From positions 22,373 to 86,372 of the forward strand of contig NZ_JAAVXB010000016.1 in assembly GCF_012241385.1 (NCBI RefSeq): a stretch of DNA of 64,000 nt. The letters are read 5' to 3'. This document shows, one piece after another, positions 26,427 to 35,358 of the stretch. A program made the position numbers and the translations under genes. Below the pieces are notes generated by a model. It did not search any database. It worked only from the letters and a program-made list of their open reading frames with translations, and was not told the DNA's origin. This stretch comes from Solimonas marina. Lineage in GTDB: Bacteria; Pseudomonadota; Gammaproteobacteria; Nevskiales; Nevskiaceae. Position 1 is the stretch's first letter. Each line of letters starts with the position of its first letter.

Positions 26427-27248
26427 ATGAGATTCTGGGTTGCACCGTTTCTGCTGCTGGCGGCGCCGCTGGCGCAGGCTGACGATTCCATTCTGCGTGT
26501 CGACTGCATGGAGCAGACCGAGGGGGCCAAGGTCTACCTCGACGACGAATACCGCTTCGACTGCTCGGACTATCGCAAGGAGCCGATCGGGGTGGCGGCC
26601 GGGACGCACACGCTGCGCGTGGTCAAGCCGATCGACGATGAACACGAACAGATCTTCACACAGACGCTGACGCTCGCTACCGGCGTGCCGCAGCGCGTGC
26701 GCGTGACGCTGCCGGCGGCGACGCTGACCGCCTACGGCGTTGAAATGAAGCAGAAGCGCGAGGAAGCGGCGCGCCTTGCGCAGGAGCAGGAGCGCCAGCG
26801 CAAGCTCCAGCTTGCGGTCGAGTCCGATCAGAACAAAGCCGCCAGCGGTGACATCGGCGCCATGCGCAGCCTGGCCAGCCGCTACACCGACGGTAACGGC
26901 GTCGCTGCCGATGCAGAGCTGGCCAAGCAGTGGCAGCAGAAGGCCGATGCCGCGCAGAAGGAGAAGGACCGTCAGAAGAAGCTCGCCGCGCTGCAGCAGC
27001 GGCTCGACGAAAACGATTACTTTCACTACGTGCGCCTGACGCCGTGGATGCTGGAGAACCGGCTCACCGAAGGGGCTTCGACCTATGTCACGTTGCTGCC
27101 GTTCGCGACGGTCATGGATCTGATCAGCGTGCCGACCGTCTACAGCACGCGTCGCGATATCTACAAGAACATGGAAGAGCTGGAGACGCATGCCGCGCGG
27201 TGGGCCAATCCATCGGCGCTGGTCGGCAAAGCCTACGCCGACAAGTGA
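26427..27248 (+). CDS. Exported PEGA/Sel1-like protein
   Basis: 273 aa. It has a signal peptide (FWVAPFLLLAAPLAQA), then a PEGA-like beta segment (TEGAKVYLDDEY, GVAAGTHTLRVVKP), a charged coiled coil (about 113-140), and a Sel1-type repeat (DIGAMRSLASRYTDGNGVAADAELAKQWQQKA). Such proteins usually bind partners at the envelope. It begins a run of three genes (26427-30095), spaced 19 nt then overlapping by 4 nt, all exported. Exact role unknown. Confidence 0.75.
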   Translation: MRFWVAPFLLLAAPLAQADDSILRVDCMEQTEGAKVYLDDEYRFDCSDYRKEPIGVAAGTHTLRVVKPIDDEHEQIFTQTLTLATGVPQRVRVTLPAATLTAYGVEMKQKREEAARLAQEQERQRKLQLAVESDQNKAASGDIGAMRSLASRYTDGNGVAADAELAKQWQQKADAAQKEKDRQKKLAALQQRLDENDYFHYVRLTPWMLENRLTEGASTYVTLLPFATVMDLISVPTVYSTRRDIYKNMEELETHAARWANPSALVGKAYADK

Positions 27249-27267
27249 CGCGCGGGGCGGTATCGTG

Positions 27268-28941
27268 ATGCGCCGCTTCGCCGGCCTCCTGGCCTTATTG
27301 GCATTGGCCGGATGTTCGACCTGGCAGCCAGCGGCGGCGCCATCGCGCGCCGTTGCGGGCTGTGCCTCGGCGGCAGAACTGTTGGCATGGCCGGCCACGC
27401 CGGATGGCATGCGTGTGCTGCTGCAGCCGCAGGCACGTGCCTGCTCATCGTCGGCGCCAGCAGGGGCGAGCATGGCTGCTGACGAACAAGCCGATCGGCT
27501 CTACGCGGCTATCATGCAGGTCGATGCGCTACAGCCGGACGCACGCTTCGATCAGGTCGAGCAACTCGTCGCCGGTGATGCGCCGCACGATCGCGCCGCC
27601 TATGCGCGCGAACTTGCCGGCTTTCTGAGCGTGGCGGACTACCCGTGCCGGCATCCGGCGTATGCGTACTACTTCGCTCAGCGCTACGGCAGCAGCGTCA
27701 GCTATGGTGCGTGCAGCGACAGCGTCCCGTTCTTCCTGTTTGATCGCAAGCAGGGTGGGCGGCTGGTGCATATCCGTCCGGACCACGTCAGCAGCATTCA
27801 CGTGATGTTCTCGTCCGGCGGCGACAGCCTGGCGTCGCGTTTTGGCCATGTGTCGCTGCGCTTGATCGTCTGTCCGGACGGGCCGGTCACGGCCGAACGC
27901 TGCGAGCGCAATCTGTTCGAGCACGTGGTGCTCGGCTACATGGCGCGTGTCGATGGCCTGCAGATCAACCCGCTCAAGGGCATGGTCGGCGGCTATGCCG
28001 CACGTCTGCAAGGCATGAGCTTCATGGAGGCGTATCGCGCCAACACATTGCTGGACGACCGCAATCTGTATTCCGTGCCGTTGAAGATGGATCATGCGCA
28101 GGTCGAACAGATCGTTCGCGAGCTGTCCGAAGTGCACTGGCGCTATCGGGGCGACTACCGGTTCTTCACCAACAACTGCGCGACGCTGCTGCAGGACGCG
28201 TTGGCTCAGATGGTGGCCGGCTACGCCAGCGACGACGAGTTGGCGCGCGGCTATCTGCGCCCCGACACCTTCTTTGCCGCGCTGCGCCACAGCCCGCTGG
28301 TCGACGCACGCTGGCTCGACAAGCCGGCCGAAGCCGAGGCGCGCGGCTATTACTTTCCGAGCAACCGACCGTACTACCGGCAGGCGCGTGAGCTGATTGC
28401 GGCGGCGTCGCAGGATTCGCCAGCGGCGACGCTCGACCAATATGCCTCGACACCGGCCAAACTGCGGCTACAGAACATTCTTTCCGATGTGCGTCTAAAG
28501 GAGGCGTTCGCCAAGGACGCCCATGTACTCGACGCGCAGATACTGCTCGAGGAGTACACGCTGATGCAGCTGCAGAGCATGCTGACGCAGCGCACGATCG
28601 AGCTGCTGTCCAGGCATGACGTCGTCGCCGGGCTGTCGGACCTGGCGGCGGATTTAGGGCCGGCGCCGGAACGTGAATTCTTCACGCAGTGCTATCTCGA
28701 ACCGCTGGCAGCGTTGCATCGGCAGCTGCCACGCGCCGACGGCATTCCGGACGACGCTTTTCTCGACGCGCACTACCGGCAGGCCGTCGACTGCAATGAC
28801 ATCGGTGAGCGCCTGAAAGTGTCCGGCTTGGTCGCTGCGCGCATGCAGCAGATCGAGCCGGGCTTTATCGCCTTGCGTGACATCGGTCGCCAGATCGATC
28901 TGACGCTGGCCAATATCTCGATGCTCAAGGGGTTGATGTGA
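27268..28941 (+). CDS. DUF4105 (Lnb N-terminal-like) lipoprotein
   Basis: 557 aa. A start at 27268 gives MRRFAGLLALLALAGC, a textbook lipobox with Cys16, so it is a lipoprotein. The middle part carries the DUF4105 core (SRFGHVSLRLIVCPDG, and NNCATLLQDAL with a conserved Asn-Cys pair), a fold related to papain-like enzymes. The C-terminal 200 residues are helical. The family may cleave or bind envelope substrates, with the Cys in FFTNNCATLL and His in SRFGHVS as candidate catalytic residues; this is inference. Confidence 0.85.
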   Translation: MRRFAGLLALLALAGCSTWQPAAAPSRAVAGCASAAELLAWPATPDGMRVLLQPQARACSSSAPAGASMAADEQADRLYAAIMQVDALQPDARFDQVEQLVAGDAPHDRAAYARELAGFLSVADYPCRHPAYAYYFAQRYGSSVSYGACSDSVPFFLFDRKQGGRLVHIRPDHVSSIHVMFSSGGDSLASRFGHVSLRLIVCPDGPVTAERCERNLFEHVVLGYMARVDGLQINPLKGMVGGYAARLQGMSFMEAYRANTLLDDRNLYSVPLKMDHAQVEQIVRELSEVHWRYRGDYRFFTNNCATLLQDALAQMVAGYASDDELARGYLRPDTFFAALRHSPLVDARWLDKPAEAEARGYYFPSNRPYYRQARELIAAASQDSPAATLDQYASTPAKLRLQNILSDVRLKEAFAKDAHVLDAQILLEEYTLMQLQSMLTQRTIELLSRHDVVAGLSDLAADLGPAPEREFFTQCYLEPLAALHRQLPRADGIPDDAFLDAHYRQAVDCNDIGERLKVSGLVAARMQQIEPGFIALRDIGRQIDLTLANISMLKGLM

Positions 28942-30095
28942 ACGCAAGGACGATGTTTTCTGTGGCGCTGGTCGCAGCCACGCTGGCTGTGCATGCCGCG
29001 CTCGCCGACACCGAGCCCGCCACTGCCGAACCGCAGGCCCAGGACGGGCAGCAGAACATGCTGCAACTGCTCGACCAGCTCGATCAGCTCGACAAGACGG
29101 ACCGCAGCGACTTCGATGCCGCGATCGAGCGTGTCTACCAGTGCTCGGACAAGGAAGATTTCAAGTGCGCCGATCAGCAGCTCAAGCGGGCCGGCGCGCT
29201 GGTCTACGACGATGCCGCCAAGCAATCGCTGGCGCAGGCGTCGAAGTATCGCAGCGAGCGGTATCAGTTCATGAAGGACGAGAAAGAGCGGGTGGCGATG
29301 CAGGAGCGCATGAGTGAGTGCTCCGACAGCTGTCCAATCTCTCGCGAATACAAGCAGTGCGTCAACGGAAACCGCTCGCCGCACAGCTGCGACGAACCGC
29401 AGCAGCAGTATCAGGGGCCGAGCACGCTGGACATGCTCAATTCCGCCCTGATCGGCATGAAGCAGAACATGGAGCAATCGTTCGCGCAGCAGCAGGCGCA
29501 GCTCAAGCAGCAACAACAGATGCTTGCCGAGCAGCGGCGTCAGCGCGAGCAGGCCCAGGAGGAGCGTCGCCGGCAGATTGAACGCCAGCGTCAGCAGCAG
29601 ACCGCTGCCGCCGAACAGCAGGAAGCCGAACTCAAACGCATGCGCGAGCAGCAGGAGTTGGCGCGCCGGCGTGCTGAGGAAAAGCAGAAGCGTGAGTTGG
29701 CCGCCCGGCAGGTGCGTGAGGCCCGAGAACGTGAGCAACAGGCGCGAGAACTCGCACGGCAGCAGCAGGAGGCCGAGAAGGAGCAGCGCAAAGCGAACTA
29801 TCTGGCGCAGCTCAAACAGGGTGCCCGCTTGCGGGGCATGAGCTGTTATGGCGGAAAGTACGTTGCTGGAGCGCTGCCGAAGATTCGTCCGACCGAGGTC
29901 GAGTGTGTCGACGTGCACTTCACGGTGCAGTGTCCCAACAGCAGCACAATCGTTCACCGAGGCGTCCTGCACAATATCGTCAGCAACGGCGAGGCCAGTT
30001 GCTACGGCGATTCGGCCGAAGTGCCGAAGACGCTCGCCTGCGATGCGGAAGATTTTGTCGTTCGTGCCGCCGAGGTTACGGGGTGCCAACTCTAG
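28938..30095 (+). CDS. Exported coiled-coil protein with cysteine-rich ends
   Basis: 385 aa from a GTG that overlaps the previous stop (GTGA, 4 nt). A signal peptide (FSVALVAATLAVHAALA) is followed by a helical part with conserved Cys residues. A long Gln/Arg/Glu coiled coil (about 175-290, many EQQR-type heptads) comes next, and then a C-terminal domain with 5-6 Cys residues (RGMSCYGGKYV, CVDVHFTVQC, NGEASCYG) that probably form disulfides in the periplasm. I do not recognise the family. The operon suggests a joint function with the DUF4105 lipoprotein. Confidence 0.75.
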   Translation: MNARTMFSVALVAATLAVHAALADTEPATAEPQAQDGQQNMLQLLDQLDQLDKTDRSDFDAAIERVYQCSDKEDFKCADQQLKRAGALVYDDAAKQSLAQASKYRSERYQFMKDEKERVAMQERMSECSDSCPISREYKQCVNGNRSPHSCDEPQQQYQGPSTLDMLNSALIGMKQNMEQSFAQQQAQLKQQQQMLAEQRRQREQAQEERRRQIERQRQQQTAAAEQQEAELKRMREQQELARRRAEEKQKRELAARQVREAREREQQARELARQQQEAEKEQRKANYLAQLKQGARLRGMSCYGGKYVAGALPKIRPTEVECVDVHFTVQCPNSSTIVHRGVLHNIVSNGEASCYGDSAEVPKTLACDAEDFVVRAAEVTGCQL

Positions 30096-30691
30096 GCGTC
30101 GGAAGTGTCCGTCTCGAGACCCGAGACTTCAGAGGTATGGGGAGGATGGCTGCGTAGGCGGTGGATCGTGGAGGATCGGCGGTGGCGGCGTGGATCGTCT
30201 CGGGCATCCATAGGCTGCGCTGGCGTCTGCGCGATCGTGTTGCGCTTCGGCACCACGCACGGAGTGAAAGCGATACCGTAGCGAGCGTGCACGCGCTCCA
30301 CTGTGCCTGCGCGCTGTTGGCGCCAGCGTTGTCAGCGTTCTGCGACGCGGCATGCGGTTCACCGCCGATCTCCCTATTGCTAGCGGCCCGAGGTGGAGAG
30401 ATCGATGCTTTGGGGTTTTCTCGTGCTCGTGCCACAAACAGCACCGGCGTGCTATCGGCCAGCGATGAGTGTGGGCGGCGTGTGAGTGCTGCCATCCTGC
30501 TGCGCTTTTTGCAGACGCTCCGCGGCTGACATGAGCGCAGGCCCCTGTAAGCCGATGCCGATAGCGGTCGAGCACGGCACGCGGCATGATCATGGCTAGG
30601 CCGGCGGGACGGTAAGTCGAGCGGCCTCGGATAGATCTGGCCGGACTCGTCGCAGAGATGGTCAGGCCGATCGGGAAGAGGGGGAGCCCCC
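30096..30691. other. 600-nt gap without a supported gene
   Basis: Open frames on both strands are short, arginine/proline-rich and lack ribosome sites, as expected for shadow frames in GC-rich noncoding DNA. I see no repeat or RNA gene. It likely contains the promoter of the LuxR gene at 30692. Confidence 0.35.
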
Positions 30692-31440
30692 ATGTTCGAT
30701 TCGTTGCAGGTACGTCGTCGTTACGCGGTCGGGGATCAGCTGCGCCTGTCGCCGGGGTTGCGGATGCAGGTGCGGCGATGGGCCGAGCAGGAACATGCCG
30801 TGACGCGGCGCCTGCTGGCGGCGATCACGCGTGAGTTCCCGAGTACGCAATGCTGCGCAATACCGTCCATGGCGAGCAGCTGCGACGGCATTGCAACATG
30901 GCGATCCTGACGTGGTATCACGCGCTGCTCAGCGGGCGCAGTTTTACCGTAGTGGATCTGCGGCAAGTGGCGCGCATGGGCGCAGAAAAATACCGGATCG
31001 GTGCATCGCTCGGCGCCCTGATGCAGGCGATTCGCGTGGGCGCCGCCTTCTGTTGGAATGATCTGCTCGAACTCGGGCGGCGCGATCCGGCGCTGACCGA
31101 TGAAGTCTTCTACGAAATTTCCAGCTTCTTTCTCTACCACTTCGATCTGATGAGCGAGGCAGTGATGCGCGGCTATATGGTCGAGCAATCCGCCGCGCTC
31201 GAAGAACGGACACGCGGACCGCAGCGGTTTGCTGATCAGGCGCATGTCGGTCAACGTTTGTCGCGGCGCGAGTTCGATGTGCTCCGCCTGTTGCAGCAGG
31301 GGCTGTCGAACCGCCAGATCGCCGTAGCGATTCACGTTTCAGAAGATACAGTGAAGTATCATCTGCGGAATATCTACGGCAAGCTTGGTGTGCACCGCCG
31401 CACCGAAGCGATCGCCAACGCGCATCGTGCGACGCTTTGA
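30692..31440 (+). pseudogene. LuxR-family regulator with a one-base frameshift
   Basis: The N-terminal frame starts at 30692 with a strong GGGGGAG site and reads to ITREFP. Near 30840 the natural continuation (EYAMLRNTVHGEQLRRHC) is in a second frame running to 31440. The join needs one extra base, most simply a fourth C in the CCC at 30838-30841. The C-terminus is a LuxR helix-turn-helix (LSRREFDVLRLLQQGLSNRQIAVAIHVSEDTVKYHLRNIYGKL). The restored protein would be about 249 aa with a helical N-terminal domain. It is either a true pseudogene or a sequencing indel; the second frame alone has no ribosome site. Confidence 0.7.
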
Positions 31441-31693
31441 GAAGCTTCCCCAGATTGTGACGCCCGAATCGGGCGGGAGGGTGTAGGAGGACTTCCAGGT
31501 GGCGGCTGCCCGAACCCGCAGCCAGCATCGGTCCCTGGTTCTGGTTTGTCTTCGGGCAGCTTCGAGTGATGCCGATCGGGTGCCCTTCGCCGCGCGCTGA
31601 TCAAGCCGCCCGAGTCCGAAGCCTCCGGTGCAGCGCTCGGGTTCGATATTTTCCGTTCACGCCGTCGGCGGCGTGATACGGTACTTCCACGCC

Positions 31694-32791
31694 TCAGCGC
31701 AGTTGAACGAAACAGAATCGCTCGATCATCCTGAGCAAGTTCTTCTGGTTCAGGCCGTTCGTCTTCGAGAGCACGCTTTTCATCTGCTTGCGCACGGTAT
31801 CAAGCGCCACACCGCGGGTTTCGGCGTGCTCTGCCAGACTGATGCCGCTGACCAATGCCCCGAGCGTATCGGTTTCGCTCGGCGTCAGTGAAAACAGGCC
31901 GGCGAATTTTTGAATCTCGTATTCGTTCGGCGGCGCCTCATTGAACAATGGCACGATCTGCACCATCAGCATCGAAAGCGCGGCGCCGAGCCCGGGAATT
32001 GGAGAAAAGCGGACGCCGTACTGATTGCCGGCCCGGTCTTCCATCAGGGCGACGCTTTCCTCGCTGCCCTGCATGGAGCCCAGCGCGGCAAGTGCCATAT
32101 TGAGCACTCGATTCGCTGTGGCCTCGCGGAACACTAATCTGCCATGTCGAAGTGACACCAGCCGCGTCTGCACCAGATCCTCGGCGAAGCCATTCGTGCG
32201 CAAGACCTTGCCTTCGATCGACAGCACCACCAGCGCACGCCCACGGCGCGACAGCAGATCTTCAAGCGCTACAAGCTGCCCTTTGGCGCGTTGCATCTCA
32301 ATGCACAGACGAAGCGCTTGACGGACATGCGGGAACGCGCGCTCGAGCAGGGCGATGCTCCCTTTCTCGAACGGTGCAAGCGATGGGGTCGAAAAGCCCA
32401 GCCAGCTGACGTGTCCATCCAGCCCGAGTTGTGCGCCGGTGACGTTGAACAGGCCCAGGGGACGAAAGCATTCCTGATAGACAACGCTGGCTTCCCGCTC
32501 TTCGTCGGACCAGAGCATGTCGCCATGCAGAATTTTCCCGACCGGCGCGTCCATGATGCGAGGGATGCGGATGTCCTGAGGGAAATAATCGTTGCAATAT
32601 GCCTCGTGGAGGTCGAGGTCACGCGAATGGACTGCAACAGCATCCGCCCCGGACGAGAGGTTATTGGCGTAAAAATGAATGTACTGGCCGCCGATCAGAG
32701 CGTTGAGCGCGTGCAGTGCACCTTCCCATTTCTCCGGATCGACGCCGGCCTCGTATATCCGCAGCAGAATCGAGTCGAAATCGTCAATCAT
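31694..32791 (-). CDS. LuxR-type transcriptional regulator
   Basis: 365 aa, start at 32791 with GGGAG 8 nt upstream. The N-terminal 180 residues look like a sensory alpha/beta domain (MIDDFDSILLRIYEAGVDPE), followed by a second PAS-like segment and a C-terminal LuxR HTH (FSLTPSETDTLGALVSGISL, then VALDTVRKQMKSVLSKTN). No receiver domain is visible. The signal and targets are unknown. It faces the frameshifted LuxR gene tail to tail. Confidence 0.85.
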   Translation of the reverse strand: MIDDFDSILLRIYEAGVDPEKWEGALHALNALIGGQYIHFYANNLSSGADAVAVHSRDLDLHEAYCNDYFPQDIRIPRIMDAPVGKILHGDMLWSDEEREASVVYQECFRPLGLFNVTGAQLGLDGHVSWLGFSTPSLAPFEKGSIALLERAFPHVRQALRLCIEMQRAKGQLVALEDLLSRRGRALVVLSIEGKVLRTNGFAEDLVQTRLVSLRHGRLVFREATANRVLNMALAALGSMQGSEESVALMEDRAGNQYGVRFSPIPGLGAALSMLMVQIVPLFNEAPPNEYEIQKFAGLFSLTPSETDTLGALVSGISLAEHAETRGVALDTVRKQMKSVLSKTNGLNQKNLLRMIERFCFVQLR

Positions 32792-33128
32792 CGCCGGCTC
32801 CCCGCCCCTTGCTTGACCTGCAAGATACCGGCCACGATCGGGTGAGGCGGTGACGCCCGTCAAGACGCCTTCAAGACAAGACGGGCATTGGCGAGAAGTG
32901 AGCCAATCCTGGCGCGGCAGGCGGCGGTGCCGTTTTCGTGGCTCTGCTGCTTGCGATATCTGCTGGCTTCTTTGAGGAAATCCAATGTTTCCATTGTCTT
33001 CCCGGAACCGGGTTTTGAACCTTGGGGCCGAGACGGGATGTCGGTGCGGACCTGTCGTTGTGGCTGCGCAAGGACCGGACGCCCGGTTCGGGTCGAAAGG
33101 CGGCACTTACGTCCGCCCGCCGAAAACT
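32792..33128. other. 337-nt noncoding region upstream of the LuxR gene
   Basis: The region carries no supported gene. The minus frame is open without a ribosome site and its composition is unlike the adjacent gene. Confidence 0.35.
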
Positions 33129-33641
33129 TCAGCGTTGCAGCTGATCGGTTTCGCTGCGCGCCTGCATCGTGTTACCCGGCGTTGCACACTCGCCGATTGT
33201 GTTGTCTGCGCGGAAACGGCTCGTCATCCCTGGCGTCGACCGACAGGCGATCCAGTTGACATCCGTGCCGGCCGCTTTCGCGTCGTGTAACTGCACCGGC
33301 ATTTGCGTACGCGGTGCGAGCACCTGCATGGTCGGCACCTGTGTGTCGGCGGCGCCACAGGCACGCGGTCCTGCGGCGGGGTCATCGACGCAGTACGACA
33401 CGACGACGGGGTAGTCGCAGCGATTGAACAGCGTTGCCGTTGCCTGGTCGCCATGCAGCAGGCGGTATCGCGTGTGCAGGGCGATGCAATGGTCGTCACC
33501 TGCGGAGATCATGCCACGGGTGGGCGTGCCGGCTGCATCTGTGCTGCCGTCGGCAAAGGCCAGGTTGCTGATCGCGCACAACGGCAGCAGCAACATCGCC
33601 GTCATTGCCGATTTCAGTGTCATCGATGTTGCGTATTTCAT
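33129..33641 (-). CDS. Small secreted hypothetical protein
   Basis: 170 aa with a clear signal peptide (SAMTAMLLLPLCAISNLAFA). The mature part has four or five Cys residues (DDHCIAL, NRCDYPVVVSYCVDD, RACGAA, IACRS, GECAT), suggesting disulfides and an exported beta-rich domain, possibly with a metal or cell-wall role. I do not recognise the family. It is monocistronic. Confidence 0.6.
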   Translation of the reverse strand: MKYATSMTLKSAMTAMLLLPLCAISNLAFADGSTDAAGTPTRGMISAGDDHCIALHTRYRLLHGDQATATLFNRCDYPVVVSYCVDDPAAGPRACGAADTQVPTMQVLAPRTQMPVQLHDAKAAGTDVNWIACRSTPGMTSRFRADNTIGECATPGNTMQARSETDQLQR

Positions 33642-33802
33642 AGCGATTCCCCTCTCGTGGTACGGGTGCGGCGCGCAAAGCGGCGACGCAGATTCCTGAA
33701 TGCGATCTGCCGGTGACTCGGCATGACGCCCGATGGCGGCGCGTGCCGCATCAATCAGATGCGGCAGCTGCTACGGATAGATGCAGCAGGGGTGCGAGAG
33801 GT

Positions 33803-34093
33803 TTAGTGGCGCTCGACGGCCGGTGCGGGAGAAGCGCTCCCGAATTCAATACGACCAAGAAAGATATCGAGGAACTGCCTCGGATCAGCGTGGATTCCAT
33901 CGAGATAGTCGAGGACATCCATCAGGTCCATGCGCACGACGCCACGTTCGAGTTTCGACAGCACGCTCTGACTGGTGCCCATGCGCTTGGCAAGCTCAAC
34001 CTGCGTGACATCGGCTTCGTTGCGAAGCTCGATCAGCAGATCAATCAGCGTCCGGTATTCCGGTGCGTACCGCGATTTTCGTGATCTCGGCAT
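33803..34093 (-). CDS. XRE-family DNA-binding protein
   Basis: 96 aa. The helix-turn-helix is clear: TQVELAKRMGTSQSVLSKLERG. It is a small single-domain regulator of the kind that controls toxin-antitoxin pairs or mobile elements. No partner toxin is obvious; the nearest genes are small and unknown. Confidence 0.85.
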   Translation of the reverse strand: MPRSRKSRYAPEYRTLIDLLIELRNEADVTQVELAKRMGTSQSVLSKLERGVVRMDLMDVLDYLDGIHADPRQFLDIFLGRIEFGSASPAPAVERH

Positions 34094-34199
34094 AGCCTTG
34101 CCCGTCCAGGGCAGGCCAAGCTATAGTCCAAACGAGAATATGAAAAACAGGACTATTTGTCGGTATTAGGCAGGTGCGACCGACCAGGTTGGGGGCTAC

Positions 34200-34430
34200 A
34201 TGGACGTTAATGAACACCCATCATCGGGTGCGGTCATCAGGACGAATGCGGTCAGCCTGGCCTCGCAGGTCATGCTGTGCATCGAGACGGACGAAGGCGC
34301 GCTTCACGTCTTCACGCTCGATACCGCTCGAACGGTCTCGTTGATCGGTCAACTCGAAGCGGCCTATTGCCGGCAGTTCCTGCTTTCGATTGGTGGTCGG
34401 AACTCGTCGCGATCACCACCCAGCGACTGA
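34200..34430 (+). CDS. Small hypothetical protein
   Basis: 76 aa, MDVNEHPSSG start. The body (VMLCIETDEGALHVFTLD, TVSLIGQLEAAYCRQFL) reads like a small beta-alpha protein, but I do not know it. Its 3' part is the first copy of a partial duplication (34372-34417, second copy 34901-34945). GC is lower than in the core genes, suggesting transfer. Confidence 0.4.
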   Translation: MDVNEHPSSGAVIRTNAVSLASQVMLCIETDEGALHVFTLDTARTVSLIGQLEAAYCRQFLLSIGGRNSSRSPPSD

Positions 34431-34489
34431 AGGACCTTCGAGCGGCCAACTCTCATGCCGAAGCAGGGCTCCGTGAAATGGCTTGCCGT

Positions 34490-34876
34490 ATGGGTATCGT
34501 GAATCAGGGCGACATCCTGCTTGTCCCCATCGCTCAAATTCCTGAAGGATGCCGAGAAATTCCATCAGACGGTGGGCACATCGTGCTCGTCATCGATGAG
34601 GCTACGGGACATTCGTACTCCATAGTCCCAACCGTTGGGACTGTTGAGTCCAGGCCTCGGCTATTCGCTGGGGCTGATGGCATGCGATACTTCGAAGTCC
34701 CAAGTGCATCGACCCTCACGCACAAGGAATACCCAACGGAGCCCGTTCCTCGTGGGTGCTACAAAATTCCCATCGTGACGCGCATTACGGAATACGATCC
34801 GAAGTACCGAGGACTTGGGCTCGTGATGAGTCCACGATTGGCGTACGGCATTAGGCATCTGACCTTTTCGAGCTGA
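34490..34876 (+). CDS. Hypothetical protein of a mobile-island type
   Basis: 128 aa from the ATG at 34490 (34478 also possible). It has a compact beta-rich sequence: NQGDILLVPIAQIPEGCREI, GGHIVLVIDEATGHSYSI, MRYFEVPSASTLTHKEY, PRGCYKIPIVTRITEY. The pattern GDILL..IP...GG.IVL..GE.TGH....LTH.E resembles small proteins carried by mobile elements and phage-like islands, function unknown. Its base composition differs from its neighbours. Confidence 0.55.
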   Translation: MGIVNQGDILLVPIAQIPEGCREIPSDGGHIVLVIDEATGHSYSIVPTVGTVESRPRLFAGADGMRYFEVPSASTLTHKEYPTEPVPRGCYKIPIVTRITEYDPKYRGLGLVMSPRLAYGIRHLTFSS

Positions 34877-34900
34877 CGCCAGTCGAACGGTCCCATCTGG

Positions 34901-34945
34901 GGCAGTTCCTACTTCGATTGATGATTGGAACTCGTGGTAATCGCC
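34901..34945. repeat. Second copy of a partial direct repeat (first at 34372-34417)
   Basis: The 45-nt stretch GGCAGTTCCTACTTCGATTG through to AATCGCC closely matches 34372-34417, the 3' end of the 34200 gene, with about 8 differences. It lies just after the 34490 gene, so a piece of the region was duplicated around that gene or an insertion brought a related copy. The region 34877-35358 otherwise has no convincing gene. Confidence 0.6.
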
Positions 34946-34995
34946 ATTCATGAATCTGACTGAGGGCCAAATCCGATGAGGGTCAGGTCTTCTGT

Positions 34996-35011
34996 ATCTC
35001 CGATCGGAGAT
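34996..35011. repeat. 16-bp perfect palindrome
   Basis: ATCTCCGA/TCGGAGAT. A regulatory or recombination site is possible. Confidence 0.4.
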
Positions 35012-35130
35012 AAGTGATTTCGGGATGTTTATAAGGAACCCTCCAATTCACTTGGCCCCTGCTCACGTGACTGTCAGAGCATCTCTGATATCGAGACTGT
35101 CGAACGATCCACGATTCACTTGTCCAAATC

Positions 35131-35190
35131 TGCTCTGCTCTGCTCTGCTCTGCTCTGCTCTGCTCTGCTCTGCTCTGCTCTGCTCTGCTG
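35131..35190. repeat. Pentanucleotide microsatellite (TGCTC)11
   Basis: Eleven perfect TGCTC units at 35131-35185, then an imperfect TGCTG. A 5-nt unit shifts the frame with every gain or loss. In the frame from 35120 it would encode repeating SALLC, a hydrophobic signal-like segment, followed by about 35 residues to a stop at 35302. No ribosome site is seen, so the host frame is not proven. Confidence 0.9.
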
Positions 35191-35358
35191 TGTGGGATGT
35201 GCCATGGGGAATATTCGGACGCCTCACGAGGAGTGGGGGCAGGCACTCAAGACAGTAGGAGAACCCCCTGAGGCAAAAGCGACTGGATTGCGGCATGCTT
35301 AGGCGCAGTTACTGTCGTGTATATGCGGCCGTATTGAGGGGTGAGGTGGCCTGACGTG

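Noticed and set aside
34983..35246. Minus-strand frame with AEQSR repeats over the microsatellite
   Set aside because: It is open only because of the repeat; there is no ribosome site or conserved part.
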